In this document: positions 1-8,390 of the stretch, one piece after another
Layout: each line of letters starts with the position of its first letter
Position numbering within the stretch: the first letter of the stretch is position 1
Assembly (NCBI RefSeq): GCF_011752975.1
Contig: NZ_VWWP01000003.1
Coordinates: forward strand, 593,853-657,852
Direction of reading: 5' to 3'
Length of the DNA: 64,000 nucleotides
Source of the DNA: Chryseobacterium sp. Tr-659
GTDB lineage: Bacteria; Bacteroidota; Bacteroidia; Flavobacteriales; Weeksellaceae
The notes under the pieces: model-generated
Databases searched by the model: none
What the model was told of the DNA's origin: nothing
Seen by the model: only the letters and a program-made list of their open reading frames with translations
Made by a program: the position numbers and the translations under genes

Positions 1-161
1 ATGATATTAAATTTGAAGATGCAGTTAAAGTAAATTATAGCTCATTAGGACTTACGGCGGGTTATAAATCTCCTTTCGGGCAGATTAAAGTAAACTTTAG
101 CCACTCACTTAAAAACAATCAAAAAGGTATATTCAGTGTTATTTTAGGACACTGGTTTTAA
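1..161 (+). CDS. C-terminal end of an outer-membrane protein, probably patatin-like phospholipase (partial)
   Basis: An open frame enters from the left edge (codons in phase with base 3) and stops at 159-161. The visible 52 residues end in GIFSVILGHWF, alternate polar and hydrophobic residues as in beta-strands, and finish on Phe, as expected for the last strands of an outer-membrane beta-barrel. Position just before ybeY and mnmG fits the patatin-like phospholipase with surface-antigen barrel found there in flavobacteria, but that name rests on remembered gene order, not on a visible catalytic motif. The gene ends 4 bases before ybeY, so the two are probably co-transcribed. Confidence 0.5.
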   Translation, partial: DIKFEDAVKVNYSSLGLTAGYKSPFGQIKVNFSHSLKNNQKGIFSVILGHWF

Positions 162-165
162 AAAA

Positions 166-585
166 ATGATACAGTTCTTTTATGAAAACTTACCAGAATC
201 GGTAAGTACAGATTACAAAAAATGGCTGGAAGATCTTATTCTTTCAGAAGGAAAAAAACTAGGAGAAATCAATTACATTTTCTGTGATGATGAATATCTG
301 CTTAAAGTTAATCAGGATTATTTGCAGCATGATTATTATACAGATATCATCACTTTTGATTATGTAAAAGGCAAGACAATAAGCGGTGAGATTTTCGTAT
401 CTTTGCAGCGCATTTCTGACAACGCCTCTACCCTTTCCCGAGATTATGAAGAAGAATTAAGAAGGGTTTTAGCCCACGGAATTTTACATCTTGCAGGCTA
501 CAAAGACAAGACGGAAGAGGAAGAAAAAGAGATGCGGAGAATGGAAGATCTGTACTTAGCTAAATATAGGGATTTAAAGAATTAA
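166..585 (+). CDS. ybeY: rRNA maturation endoribonuclease YbeY
   Basis: A 139-residue protein of normal YbeY length. YbeY is a cytoplasmic metal-dependent endoribonuclease needed for 16S rRNA 3'-end processing and ribosome quality control. The family signature sits near residues 104-115 as HGILHLAGYKD. The usual signature is H-x3-H-x5-H; here the first two histidines are present and an Asp stands where the third metal ligand usually is, a substitution I believe is common in Bacteroidota. The upstream segment DIITFDY also matches the family. The ATG at 166 lies 4 bases after the preceding stop; mnmG follows after about 150 bases that contain a parS site. Confidence 0.9.
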   Translation: MIQFFYENLPESVSTDYKKWLEDLILSEGKKLGEINYIFCDDEYLLKVNQDYLQHDYYTDIITFDYVKGKTISGEIFVSLQRISDNASTLSRDYEEELRRVLAHGILHLAGYKDKTEEEEKEMRRMEDLYLAKYRDLKN

Positions 586-670
586 TATTTAACAATCACT
601 TAAAGTCCGATATCTAAAGTACTCAATTCTAGCAATAATACAAGTTTATCTAGAGCGCATTCTCCAAAAA

Positions 671-686
671 TGTTTCACGTGAAACA
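671..686. other. parS site (ParB/Spo0J binding), left copy
   Basis: The 16-base perfect palindrome TGTTTCACGTGAAACA matches the bacterial parS consensus exactly. It lies between ybeY and mnmG. ParB loads on such sites near oriC to drive chromosome segregation. A second identical copy lies just after mnmG. A perfect 16-mer occurring twice in 2 kb is far beyond chance. Confidence 0.9.
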
Positions 687-732
687 TTGGTTAAAAAGAT
701 AAAGTTTAAAGCTTAAAACAAGCGAGATAAAA

Positions 733-2595
733 ATGATTTCAGAAATATATGATGTGATCGTAGTGGGTGCCGGACATGCAGGTTGTGAAGCCGCAGCTGC
801 CGCCGCAAACCTGGGTTCGAAAACACTATTGGTTACAATGAATATGCAGACCATCGGACAGATGAGCTGCAACCCGGCAATGGGTGGAATCGCAAAAGGA
901 CAAATCGTAAGAGAGATTGATGCAATGGGAGGATATTCCGGAATTGTAGCAGACAAATCTGCCATCCAATTCAAAATGCTGAATCTTTCAAAAGGTCCTG
1001 CAATGTGGTCTCCAAGAACCCAAAATGACAGAATGCTTTTTGCTGAAGAATGGCGCTTAGCATTAGAGAATACTCCCAATCTTGATTTCTTTCAGGATAT
1101 GGTGAAACAACTGATTGTTGAAAATAATAAAGTAACCGGAGTGGTTACTTCTTTAGGAATTGAGATCAAAGCAAAATCTGTAGTTCTTACCAACGGAACT
1201 TTCCTGAATGGATTGATCCATGTTGGAGATAAACAATTAGGCGGAGGAAGAATGGGCGAACCAAGAGCATTTGGAATTACAGAACAATTGGTCACTTTAG
1301 GTTTCGAAGCAGGAAGAATGAAAACCGGTACTCCACCAAGAGTAGACGGAAGAAGTCTGGATTACTCAAAAATGGAAGAACAAAAAGGAGATGAAAATCC
1401 TCAAAAGTTCAGCTATCTTGATACACCAAAACTTACAAAACAATTAAGCTGTCATATCGTATATACCAACGAAACGGTACACGATATTTTGAGAGAAGGA
1501 TTTGACAGAAGCCCAATGTTTAATGGTACCATTCAAAGCTTAGGTCCAAGATACTGCCCAAGTATTGAAGATAAAATCAACCGTTTTGCAGAAAGAAACA
1601 GACATCAGCTTTTCGTAGAACCGGAAGGATGGAAAACTGTTGAAATCTATGTAAACGGATTCAGTTCTTCCCTTCCTGAAGATGTTCAGATCAAAGCAAT
1701 GAAACATATTCCGGGATTTGAAAATGTAAAAGTTTTCCGTCCGGGTTATGCAATTGAATACGACTACTTCCCTCCTACCCAGTTAAAGCATACGTTGGAA
1801 ACGAAAATAATTGACAATTTATATTTCGCCGGGCAGATCAATGGAACAACAGGATATGAGGAAGCAGCCGGACAAGGTTTAATTGCTGGTATCAACGCAC
1901 ACAACAAAGTACACGAAAAAGATGAATTTATACTGAACAGAGATGAAGCTTATATCGGAGTACTTATTGATGACCTGATCACAAAAGGAACTGAAGAACC
2001 TTACAGAATGTTCACTTCACGTGCCGAATACAGACTTTTACTTAGACAGGACAACGCAGATATCAGACTTACAGAGAAAGCTTTCCAACTTGGATTAGCA
2101 AAAGAAGATAGATTGAAACGCGTAGAAGCTAAAATAGCTGAAAGTCAATCACTTGAAGAATTTCTTCGAGAAACTTCTTTAAAGCCTGGAATTATCAATC
2201 CTGTTCTTTCATCTATTGAAAGCAGCCCGGTTGATCAGGCGTACAGAGCAGCTCAAATCCTTACCAGACCTAATATGACCTTAGAAAAACTTGATGAAAT
2301 TGATTTCATTAAAGAAGTTTCTACAAAATATAATGAAGAAGTAAGAGAACAGGCCGAAATCAATATTAAATATAGAGGCTATATAGAGAAAGAAAAAGAA
2401 AATGTAGCGAAGTTAAATCGTCTGGAGAATATTAAAATCCCGGAAGACTTCGATTATACAAAGCTTTCCAGCCTTTCTGCAGAAGCAAAACAGAAAATGT
2501 CTAACGTAAGGCCAAAGACTATTGCACAAGCAGGAAGAATAAGTGGTGTTTCTCCGGCCGATATAAATGTTTTACTAGTATATTTAGGACGTTAA
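733..2595 (+). CDS. mnmG: tRNA uridine-5-carboxymethylaminomethyl modification enzyme MnmG (GidA)
   Basis: This 620-residue FAD protein has full family length. With MnmE it installs the carboxymethylaminomethyl group on wobble uridine 34 of certain tRNAs in the cytoplasm. The FAD-binding Rossmann motif GAGHAGCEAA is at about residues 12-21. The family signatures GGGRMGEPRA (about 170-179) and the cysteine-containing segment PRYCPSIEDK (about 270) are clear, followed by the GidA C-terminal helical domain ending in SGVSPADINVLLVYL. mnmG often lies near the replication origin in bacteria. Here it is framed by two perfect parS sites. The start ATG at 733 gives the standard N-terminus. Confidence 0.97.
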   Translation: MISEIYDVIVVGAGHAGCEAAAAAANLGSKTLLVTMNMQTIGQMSCNPAMGGIAKGQIVREIDAMGGYSGIVADKSAIQFKMLNLSKGPAMWSPRTQNDRMLFAEEWRLALENTPNLDFFQDMVKQLIVENNKVTGVVTSLGIEIKAKSVVLTNGTFLNGLIHVGDKQLGGGRMGEPRAFGITEQLVTLGFEAGRMKTGTPPRVDGRSLDYSKMEEQKGDENPQKFSYLDTPKLTKQLSCHIVYTNETVHDILREGFDRSPMFNGTIQSLGPRYCPSIEDKINRFAERNRHQLFVEPEGWKTVEIYVNGFSSSLPEDVQIKAMKHIPGFENVKVFRPGYAIEYDYFPPTQLKHTLETKIIDNLYFAGQINGTTGYEEAAGQGLIAGINAHNKVHEKDEFILNRDEAYIGVLIDDLITKGTEEPYRMFTSRAEYRLLLRQDNADIRLTEKAFQLGLAKEDRLKRVEAKIAESQSLEEFLRETSLKPGIINPVLSSIESSPVDQAYRAAQILTRPNMTLEKLDEIDFIKEVSTKYNEEVREQAEINIKYRGYIEKEKENVAKLNRLENIKIPEDFDYTKLSSLSAEAKQKMSNVRPKTIAQAGRISGVSPADINVLLVYLGR

Positions 2596-2604
2596 AAAAA
2601 TAAA

Positions 2605-2620
2605 TGTTTCACGTGAAACA
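2605..2620. other. parS site (ParB/Spo0J binding), right copy
   Basis: A second perfect TGTTTCACGTGAAACA palindrome, 9 bases after the mnmG stop codon. Same sequence as the site at 671-686. Together they mark an origin-proximal centromere region. Confidence 0.9.
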
Positions 2621-2636
2621 TTTAAAAATTTAAAAT

Positions 2637-2688
2637 AAAAATTAAGGTATTTATAAGCATAAAACGCTTCTGAATATCTTAATTTTTT
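2637..2688 (+). terminator. Possible rho-independent terminator after mnmG
   Basis: A 14-bp stem (one G-U pair) joins AAAATTAAGGTATT at 2637 to AATATCTTAATTTT ending at 2686, with a loop of about 20 bases and a short T-run. The stem is AT-rich, so strength is uncertain. Confidence 0.4.
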
Positions 2689-2712
2689 AAATACAATAAG
2701 ATATCGATTTCA

Positions 2713-3534
2713 ATGAAAATAAAAGATCATTTTCTATCCCAGGAAATATTTGAAATTAAAGAGACAGAAACCAAAGGGGTTTTTAAAACCTCTCCTATTC
2801 CTTCCAATATTTCCAAATATTATGAAAGTGAAGATTATATTTCTCACCACCAGGATTCCGGAAGTCTGAAAGAAAAATTATATAAATTTCTACAGTCCTT
2901 CAATCTGCAATACAAAAAAAATATTTTAGTAGACAGGATTAAAAAAGGATCCAAAGTTCTTGATTATGGATGCGGCGCAGGAGAATTTGTAAAATATATA
3001 GAAAACGATTTTGAAACTTTCGGTTTTGAGCCTGATGCCGATGCCAGAAAAACTGTGTTGGGAAAAATAACAAAAGCCACCATTCTGGATAATATCCAAA
3101 AAATTGAAGATAATTCTTTGGATGCAATTACATTATGGCATGTCTTTGAACATGTAGAAAATCAAAATGAAATGCTTCAGATATTTCATACGAAATTAAA
3201 AGAAAAAGGACTTCTTGTTATAGCAGTTCCCAACCCTACTTCATATGATGCAAAACATTATAAAGAATATTGGGCAGCTTATGACGTCCCGAGACACATC
3301 TATCATTTTTCGAAAAATGGAATGGAAAATCTCATTTCCAAAAAACCAGATTGGAAAATGAGAAAAATCAAACCGTTAGTTCTAGATTCTTATTACATCT
3401 CTATGCTAAGCGAAAAATACAAAAAATCACCACTTTTTTGGCTAAAAGCAGTAGTCTACGGAACAATTTCCAACGTAAAGGCACTTTTTTCTAACGAATT
3501 TTCAAGTTTGATATACATTATCGAAAAAAGATAG
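2713..3534 (+). CDS. Class I SAM-dependent methyltransferase
   Basis: A 273-residue cytoplasmic protein with a Rossmann-type methyltransferase core. Motif I is VLDYGCGAGEFVKYI at about residues 82-96, followed by an acidic loop (FGFEPDA) that should bind the SAM ribose. Later comes LWHVFEHVEN, a typical motif IV region, and VPNPTSYDAKHY. The C-terminal third (PRHIYHFSKNGMENL) resembles the Methyltransf_23 group found in Bacteroidota surface-sugar or lipid loci, but no substrate can be read from the sequence. It stands alone: mnmG upstream is separated by a parS site and a hairpin, and a strong terminator follows. Confidence 0.8.
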   Translation: MKIKDHFLSQEIFEIKETETKGVFKTSPIPSNISKYYESEDYISHHQDSGSLKEKLYKFLQSFNLQYKKNILVDRIKKGSKVLDYGCGAGEFVKYIENDFETFGFEPDADARKTVLGKITKATILDNIQKIEDNSLDAITLWHVFEHVENQNEMLQIFHTKLKEKGLLVIAVPNPTSYDAKHYKEYWAAYDVPRHIYHFSKNGMENLISKKPDWKMRKIKPLVLDSYYISMLSEKYKKSPLFWLKAVVYGTISNVKALFSNEFSSLIYIIEKR

Positions 3535-3595
3535 ATAATCGATTTTTAAGCCGTTTATGAAGGTCGATTTTTACCATTTTGAACAAAAAAATATT

Positions 3596-3634
3596 AAAGC
3601 TCAGGGAAATTTACCCCCTGAGCTTTTCTTTTTT
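3596..3634 (+). terminator. Rho-independent terminator after the methyltransferase gene
   Basis: An 11-bp perfect stem, AAAGCTCAGGG paired with CCCTGAGCTTT, encloses a 9-base loop and is followed by a T-rich tract. Confidence 0.85.
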
Positions 3635-4835
3635 CATTGCATTAATTTTTAACCACTGTCACTTCTATAAAAAACTTACACTGAAAATCATTATACTTTA
3701 ATCTTAGTTTTAAAAAGTACCTCCCCTATCCATTTCTCAATTGAAAAAAAAAAATTATTTTTCTTCTTTCATTCATTTCAAATTTTCTTTGAATCTTTTA
3801 CAGCAACTTTTACAAAAAATGGCTTTTAAAACAAAAATTTGAATTTTAGAAGTCAAATTCCTTCAAAAACAACCTTAATTACGCTTGGAAATAAATAAAG
3901 ATATAAATCTATACAAAAAGGATAGTTACTTGATTTATGAAGCAATTATAGAAGTCAATTTTCAGAGAGTTTTCTGAAAAATAAAAAATTAGCTTCTCGT
4001 TCAAAAATTTAATAAACATTAATTGAGGTAACTCCCCCTCCTCCACTCACCTTCTATAAATCAATTATAAATTTTAAAAATTTATTTAATCAGATCATTT
4101 TTATATTTAAGAGACATTAGTGACAAATAAAAATTTTACTTATGAAAAATAAAATTTATAAAAATGATATGGAAATTTAAAATCTGAAAAAATCCTTTTG
4201 CGATTACTCTTGAAGAAAATCTACAAAAAAGATAGATCTAAGACATATTTAACGAAAATTAGTGAATAATTCAATTTTTTCAAAATAAACAAAAATAACA
4301 AAAACAGTTTAATAATTGTAAATCAGTAAAATACAAAGTCTTCACAAAAGTATGAAATAAATTATATGATAAAAACGCAAATATCGAACTAAAAAATTAC
4401 GTAAAACGCTCTTGAATGTAAAAAAACACAATTCGCAATTGCGCTTAAAGTAAAAAATAAGCTAAAAGAAATTTGAAATGAAAATTAGATTCATAACACT
4501 AAAAAACAAAGCCAGCCTAAACAAGAAATTTTCATCAGAACAACTCTTAAATTTATATCATCTACCTTCCTACTAAAGAAAAGATGTTGATGAAAAGAAC
4601 CCATAAATCTCATAAGATTCAAGAGATCGACTGCAAACAAAATAGTCATTTAACACATAATTAAATAGAAGTAAAAATGTATAAAATCTCAGAATTTAAA
4701 AACAAAACATTAAACATATATTCACTTGAAAATATAAGTATCTGAAATAGAATCTAACTTATTTGAATATAACTTTTAGTTATATCAAAAATTATAAGAA
4801 AACTCCGATTAATAAAGGATTCTAAGAGAATTTTA
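3635..4835. other. Long AT-rich gene-free region
   Basis: About 1.2 kb without a credible gene on either strand. The sequence is extremely AT-rich, with many A and T runs and few long open frames. I see no tRNA, insertion sequence end or clear promoter in it. Loose repeats of an AGAAGTCAA / CTTCTATAAA word occur (around 3660, 3848, 3948 and 4050). It lies between the parS-flanked mnmG and a DnaA-box-like cluster at 6.4-6.65 kb, so an origin-related unwinding or spacer role is possible but unproven. Confidence 0.4.
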
Positions 4836-4870
4836 AAAACAAAAAAAGCCTGCTAATAGAATTAGCAGAC
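4836..4870 (-). terminator. Rho-independent terminator of pgk
   Basis: On the minus strand, GTCTGCTAAT pairs with ATTAGCAGGC (one mismatch) around a short loop, followed by a run of seven T. It lies just after the pgk stop codon. Confidence 0.75.
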
Positions 4871-4896
4871 TTGTAATATTTGAATTTTATTTCCTT

Positions 4897-6087
4897 TTAA
4901 TTATTGATAGCAGCTACACCAGGTAACTCAAGCCCTTCAAGACTTTCAAGCATTGCTCCTCCTCCGGTAGAAACATAACTAACCTGATCAGCATATCCAA
5001 ACTGTTTAACAAAAGCCACACTATCACCTCCTCCTACTAAAGAGAAAGCTCCCAATCTCGTTGCTTCAGCAATGCTTTCTCCTAAGGCAATAGTTCCTCC
5101 GGCAAAATGTGACATTTCGAAAACCCCGATTGGCCCGTTCCAAAGAATGGTTCTTGAATTTAACAATACATCATTAAACTGATCTCTTGACTTATGTCCA
5201 GCATCTAACCCCATCCATCCTTCAGGAATAGCATAGATATCTGCTTCTTTTCTTTCCACATCGTTACTAAAGCTTTCAGCGATAATTGCATCAGATGGAA
5301 GATATACTTTTACTTTATGTTCTTTGGCTTTACCTAAAATCTCTAAAGCCAATGGTAACTTATCTTCTTCAACCAAAGAGTTTCCGATTTTTCCACCAAG
5401 TGCTTTAATAAATGTAAACGCCATACCCCCGCCAATGATTAAATTATCAACAGCCGGAAGAATATTTTCTATAATGGTAATTTTAGTTGAAACCTTGGAG
5501 CCTCCCAGAATTGCCGTAACTGGTTTTTCACCACTTTTCAATACTTTATCGATTGCCTGAAGCTCTTTCGCCATAAGTAAACCGAAATATTTAGTTGATG
5601 GAAAATATTGAGCGATCACAGCAGTAGAAGCGTGAGCTCTGTGAGCCGTCCCGAATGCATCGTTTACAAAGGCATCACCTAATTTTGCCAGTTTCTCTGC
5701 AAAACCTTCATCCCCTTTTTCTTCTTCATTATGAAAACGAACATTCTCCAATAATAAGATCTCACCCGGCTTAAGCTCAGAAGCAGCTTTTTCAGCTTTT
5801 TCTCCTATACATTCATCAACGAACTTCACTTCCTGTCCAAGAACATTCGAAACTTCACCCAGAATATGTTTAAGAGAAAATTCATCCTTAACTTCTCCCT
5901 TAGGTCTTCCAAGGTGAGTCATTAAAATAACAGAACCTCCATCATTAAGAATTTTTTCCACGGTTGGTTTCACAGCAACAATTCTGGTATTGTCCGTCAC
6001 TTTCAGCTGATCATCCTGCGGAACATTGAAATCCACTCTTACCAGAGCCTTCTTGTCTTTAAAATTGAAATCATTGATTGTTTTCAT
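4897..6087 (-). CDS. pgk: Phosphoglycerate kinase
   Basis: A 396-residue protein, the usual length for bacterial PGK. It converts 1,3-bisphosphoglycerate and ADP to 3-phosphoglycerate and ATP in glycolysis. Visible family features: RVDFNVP (about residues 17-23) and HLGRPKGE (about 59-66) in the substrate-binding N-terminal domain, [11 protein letters not shown] (about 193-203), and the nucleotide-binding GGGDSVAF (about 351-358) near the C-terminus. The gene is monocistronic on the minus strand, with its own terminator and a 650-base upstream region shared with rpiB. Confidence 0.97.
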   Translation of the reverse strand: MKTINDFNFKDKKALVRVDFNVPQDDQLKVTDNTRIVAVKPTVEKILNDGGSVILMTHLGRPKGEVKDEFSLKHILGEVSNVLGQEVKFVDECIGEKAEKAASELKPGEILLLENVRFHNEEEKGDEGFAEKLAKLGDAFVNDAFGTAHRAHASTAVIAQYFPSTKYFGLLMAKELQAIDKVLKSGEKPVTAILGGSKVSTKITIIENILPAVDNLIIGGGMAFTFIKALGGKIGNSLVEEDKLPLALEILGKAKEHKVKVYLPSDAIIAESFSNDVERKEADIYAIPEGWMGLDAGHKSRDQFNDVLLNSRTILWNGPIGVFEMSHFAGGTIALGESIAEATRLGAFSLVGGGDSVAFVKQFGYADQVSYVSTGGGAMLESLEGLELPGVAAINN

Positions 6088-6735
6088 ATGTAGATTTATT
6101 TTTATTTTCTGAGGAAATTCCTAAACATGCCAGCCCAATCAGTTCAGGTTTTCTTCAAACCCTGGCAAAAGCAATTTCATTAATTTCTCTGAATTTTCGT
6201 TTTCACAAATGTAAGGTTTTAAACTTTTTCAACAGATTCATTGAAATAAAAGTTTTCAAAAACTTTCCCCGAACCCAATCACCCATTAATCAACAATTTT
6301 TTCTCTTTTAAAAAAAAGAATAATGTAGTTGTTGTTGAGTGTTGTTAGTTTCGGGGATAAGTTTTAAGATAATAATTGATAACATTCAACTTTTATTGAA
6401 CTCATATTTAACTCACAATACAAATGCTTGTAAACCTGCTATTTCACATACTTATTAACAGATGTTGATAACTTTGAAAGAAAGCAGATATTAGTTATTT
6501 TATTATGGAAAAAGCTGGGGATAGCTGAAGAAAACATCTGGAAAGTTGTGGTAAAAATTTCCGGAAAGGTTTTCTATTACGAAATAAATTGAAGTTTAAA
6601 AATAGAAAGTTGAGAAAAGTTTTCCACAGTTATTCACATTGCTTTTCACAATTAACTCCCGGTTTACTAACACGAATTGTTATTATTCTTACCTTTGTAA
6701 GGAAATAAAATCTAAAAAAGCTTAATACAGGTATT
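6088..6735. other. Intergenic region between pgk and rpiB; candidate oriC (DnaA-box-like cluster at about 6350-6650)
   Basis: This 648-base divergent intergenic space holds several near matches to the DnaA box TTATCCACA: TTTTCCACA at 6620-6628 and TTATTCACA at 6630-6638 (one mismatch each), TTATCAACA on the minus strand at 6463-6471 (one mismatch) and TTATTAACA at 6452-6460 (two mismatches). Further TTATC-type words lie near 6353 and 6376. They sit in AT-rich DNA about 4 kb from two parS sites. This clustering is what an origin would show, but the exact origin is inferred. The promoter of pgk must also lie at its left end. Confidence 0.45.
6690..6697 (+). promoter_or_regulatory. -7 element of the rpiB promoter
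   Basis: TACCTTTG matches the Bacteroidota sigma-A consensus TAnnTTTG, 38 bases before the rpiB start. No good -33 TTG is visible at the expected distance. Confidence 0.45.
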
Positions 6736-7170
6736 ATGAAAAGAAAAATTGCTATCGCAGCAGACCATGCAGGCTATGAATATAAGGAGATTGTTAAAAA
6801 CTACCTTTCAGAACAGTTTGAGGTTCAGGATTTTGGCACGTTTTCCACAAACAGTGTGGATTATCCGGACTTTGTACACCCTGCAGCAACGTCTGTGGAA
6901 AACGGGGAAAATGAGCTGGGAATTCTAATCTGCGGAAGCGGAAACGGAGTTCAGATCACAGCAAACAAACATCAGAAGATCAGATGCGCACTTTGCTGGA
7001 TGCCGGAGATTGCAACACTGGCAAGACAGCATAATGATGCCAATATGATCTCCATGCCAGCAAGGTTTATATCAAAGGAATTGGCGATTGAAATTGTAGA
7101 TAAATTTCTTTCAACAGAGTTCGAAGGTGGAAGACACCAGAACAGGGTTGATAAAATTGCAGTTTGCTAA
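6736..7170 (+). CDS. rpiB: Ribose 5-phosphate isomerase B
   Basis: A 144-residue RpiB/LacA-family enzyme that interconverts ribose 5-phosphate and ribulose 5-phosphate in the pentose phosphate pathway. The N-terminal AADHAGYEYK (about 8-17) carries the conserved Asp-His pair, and CGSGNGVQITANKH (about 66-79) holds the catalytic Cys and the anion-binding loop. The C-terminal FEGGRHQNRVDKI is also typical. It is a single-gene unit with its own -7 element and a perfect-palindrome terminator. Confidence 0.95.
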   Translation: MKRKIAIAADHAGYEYKEIVKNYLSEQFEVQDFGTFSTNSVDYPDFVHPAATSVENGENELGILICGSGNGVQITANKHQKIRCALCWMPEIATLARQHNDANMISMPARFISKELAIEIVDKFLSTEFEGGRHQNRVDKIAVC

Positions 7171-7177
7171 ATATACT

Positions 7178-7214
7178 AAGGCTTGTAATCGATTACAAGC
7201 CTTATTTATTTTTT
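7178..7214 (+). terminator. Terminator after rpiB
   Basis: A 26-base perfect palindrome (AAGGCTTGTAATC then its complement) ends at 7203 and is followed by a T-rich tract. Confidence 0.85.
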
Positions 7215-7405
7215 ATTTGTACATTTGCAGTGTTCAATAGAAATTATACTCTGTTATTCTCTAAAGCCTTTCTTATATTTGATCCCTATTTAATAAAAGG
7301 TTTTTCTCTTTTCTTCTCCAGAATTGTATTAAATTTATACAAAACTAAAGTTCCCGTTATTAAGTAGATTTAGAAAAATGAGATTAAATTAAACATTAAG
7401 GTTTG

Positions 7406-8377
7406 ATGAAAATAAGAATATCTTCAGTATTGCTTTTTGCGGCTTTTTATTTCCAGGCTCAGGAGATGATAGTGAAAGATTCGTTAAAAAAATGCAGAAA
7501 AGAGTTCAGTGAAAAGATCTGTCTTTCTGATGAGGATAAAGACGGAACTTTATTATATCTTGATAAATGCCCTAAAGAAGCAGGGCCTGAAGAAAACCAG
7601 GGATGCCCATGGCCGGATACAGATAAGGATGGTGTGATTGATAAAGATGATGCTTGCCCCACAGTAACCGGACCCCCGGAAAATAATGGCTGCCCATGGC
7701 CAGATTATGATGGGGACGGTATTTTGGATAAGGATGATAAATGTCCTACTGTACCCGGTGTTGCTGAAAATGATGGTTGTAAGCCGGCAATAAGTCATCC
7801 ATACTATTCAGATAAGGATTTAGAAAAGATACAGGAAGATTTTTTAGCCCACAATAAGAATATAAATTATCATATACTCGCTGATTATATTTTTAGAAAG
7901 ATAGACAGGAAAAGTATTAAAAGCAAGATCGTATCTGTTGTAATTTTAAAAATGCATTATCCTGGTTGTGGACTTGACAGACAAGATTATTCTGCTATTA
8001 ATCTGGAGAGTGTATTGCTATTTAAATCATTTTGGGATGAGAGAAATTTTAAGAAATTTGTTAATATATTTCCTGACAAATTAATAGTTCCGATCATGAT
8101 CCCGAAAGAATATGAAAATGAAGTAAATAACGAATTGTTTAATTTCAAGAGTGTACCAAAAATAACAATTAATAAAAGAAGTGTTTTTAATGCAAAAGGA
8201 AATTTTGCAAATGGAACAGATTCTGATAGTATAATATCTCCTACCAATGATGCAATTTATTTGACATTGGATATCAAGGAAAATAGAATTGTAGTTTCTT
8301 TAAATAAAGAAAAGCTTTTTCTGGAAATGGAAAAATCAAAAATTAAAGAGATTTCAGAATCAGATTATTACCAATAA
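7406..8377 (+). CDS. Secreted protein with calcium-binding thrombospondin type 3 repeats and an unknown C-terminal domain
   Basis: The ATG at 7406 gives a 323-residue protein starting with a signal peptide ([20 protein letters not shown]). Residues about 38-120 contain three D-x-D-x-D-G repeats, such as [15 protein letters not shown] and [15 protein letters not shown], which are type 3 thrombospondin calcium-binding repeats. In Bacteroidota such repeats normally precede an OmpA-like peptidoglycan-binding domain. Here the last 200 residues show no OmpA signature; they contain a segment [16 protein letters not shown] and end in a lysine-rich stretch. Function unknown; probably periplasmic or outer-membrane associated. 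rnr begins 13 bases later, so they may share a transcript. Confidence 0.7.
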   Translation: MKIRISSVLLFAAFYFQAQEMIVKDSLKKCRKEFSEKICLSDEDKDGTLLYLDKCPKEAGPEENQGCPWPDTDKDGVIDKDDACPTVTGPPENNGCPWPDYDGDGILDKDDKCPTVPGVAENDGCKPAISHPYYSDKDLEKIQEDFLAHNKNINYHILADYIFRKIDRKSIKSKIVSVVILKMHYPGCGLDRQDYSAINLESVLLFKSFWDERNFKKFVNIFPDKLIVPIMIPKEYENEVNNELFNFKSVPKITINKRSVFNAKGNFANGTDSDSIISPTNDAIYLTLDIKENRIVVSLNKEKLFLEMEKSKIKEISESDYYQ

Positions 8378-8390
8378 TAAAAAAATTAAA

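Noticed and set aside
675..1079. 134-residue open frame on the minus strand inside mnmG
   Set aside because: It is antisense to a fully conserved gene, shows no domain and overlaps the parS site; a shadow of mnmG codon use.
3535..4896. Decayed gene, prophage or insertion-sequence remnant in the long gene-free region
   Set aside because: No frame keeps protein-like composition on either strand and no inverted-repeat ends or transposase fragments are visible.
6078..6311. 77-residue open frame upstream of pgk
   Set aside because: It overlaps the pgk start region and has no recognisable domain; more likely promoter DNA.
7164..7367. 67-residue open frame after rpiB
   Set aside because: It overlaps the rpiB stop and terminator and has a low-complexity hydrophobic composition with no promoter or start context.
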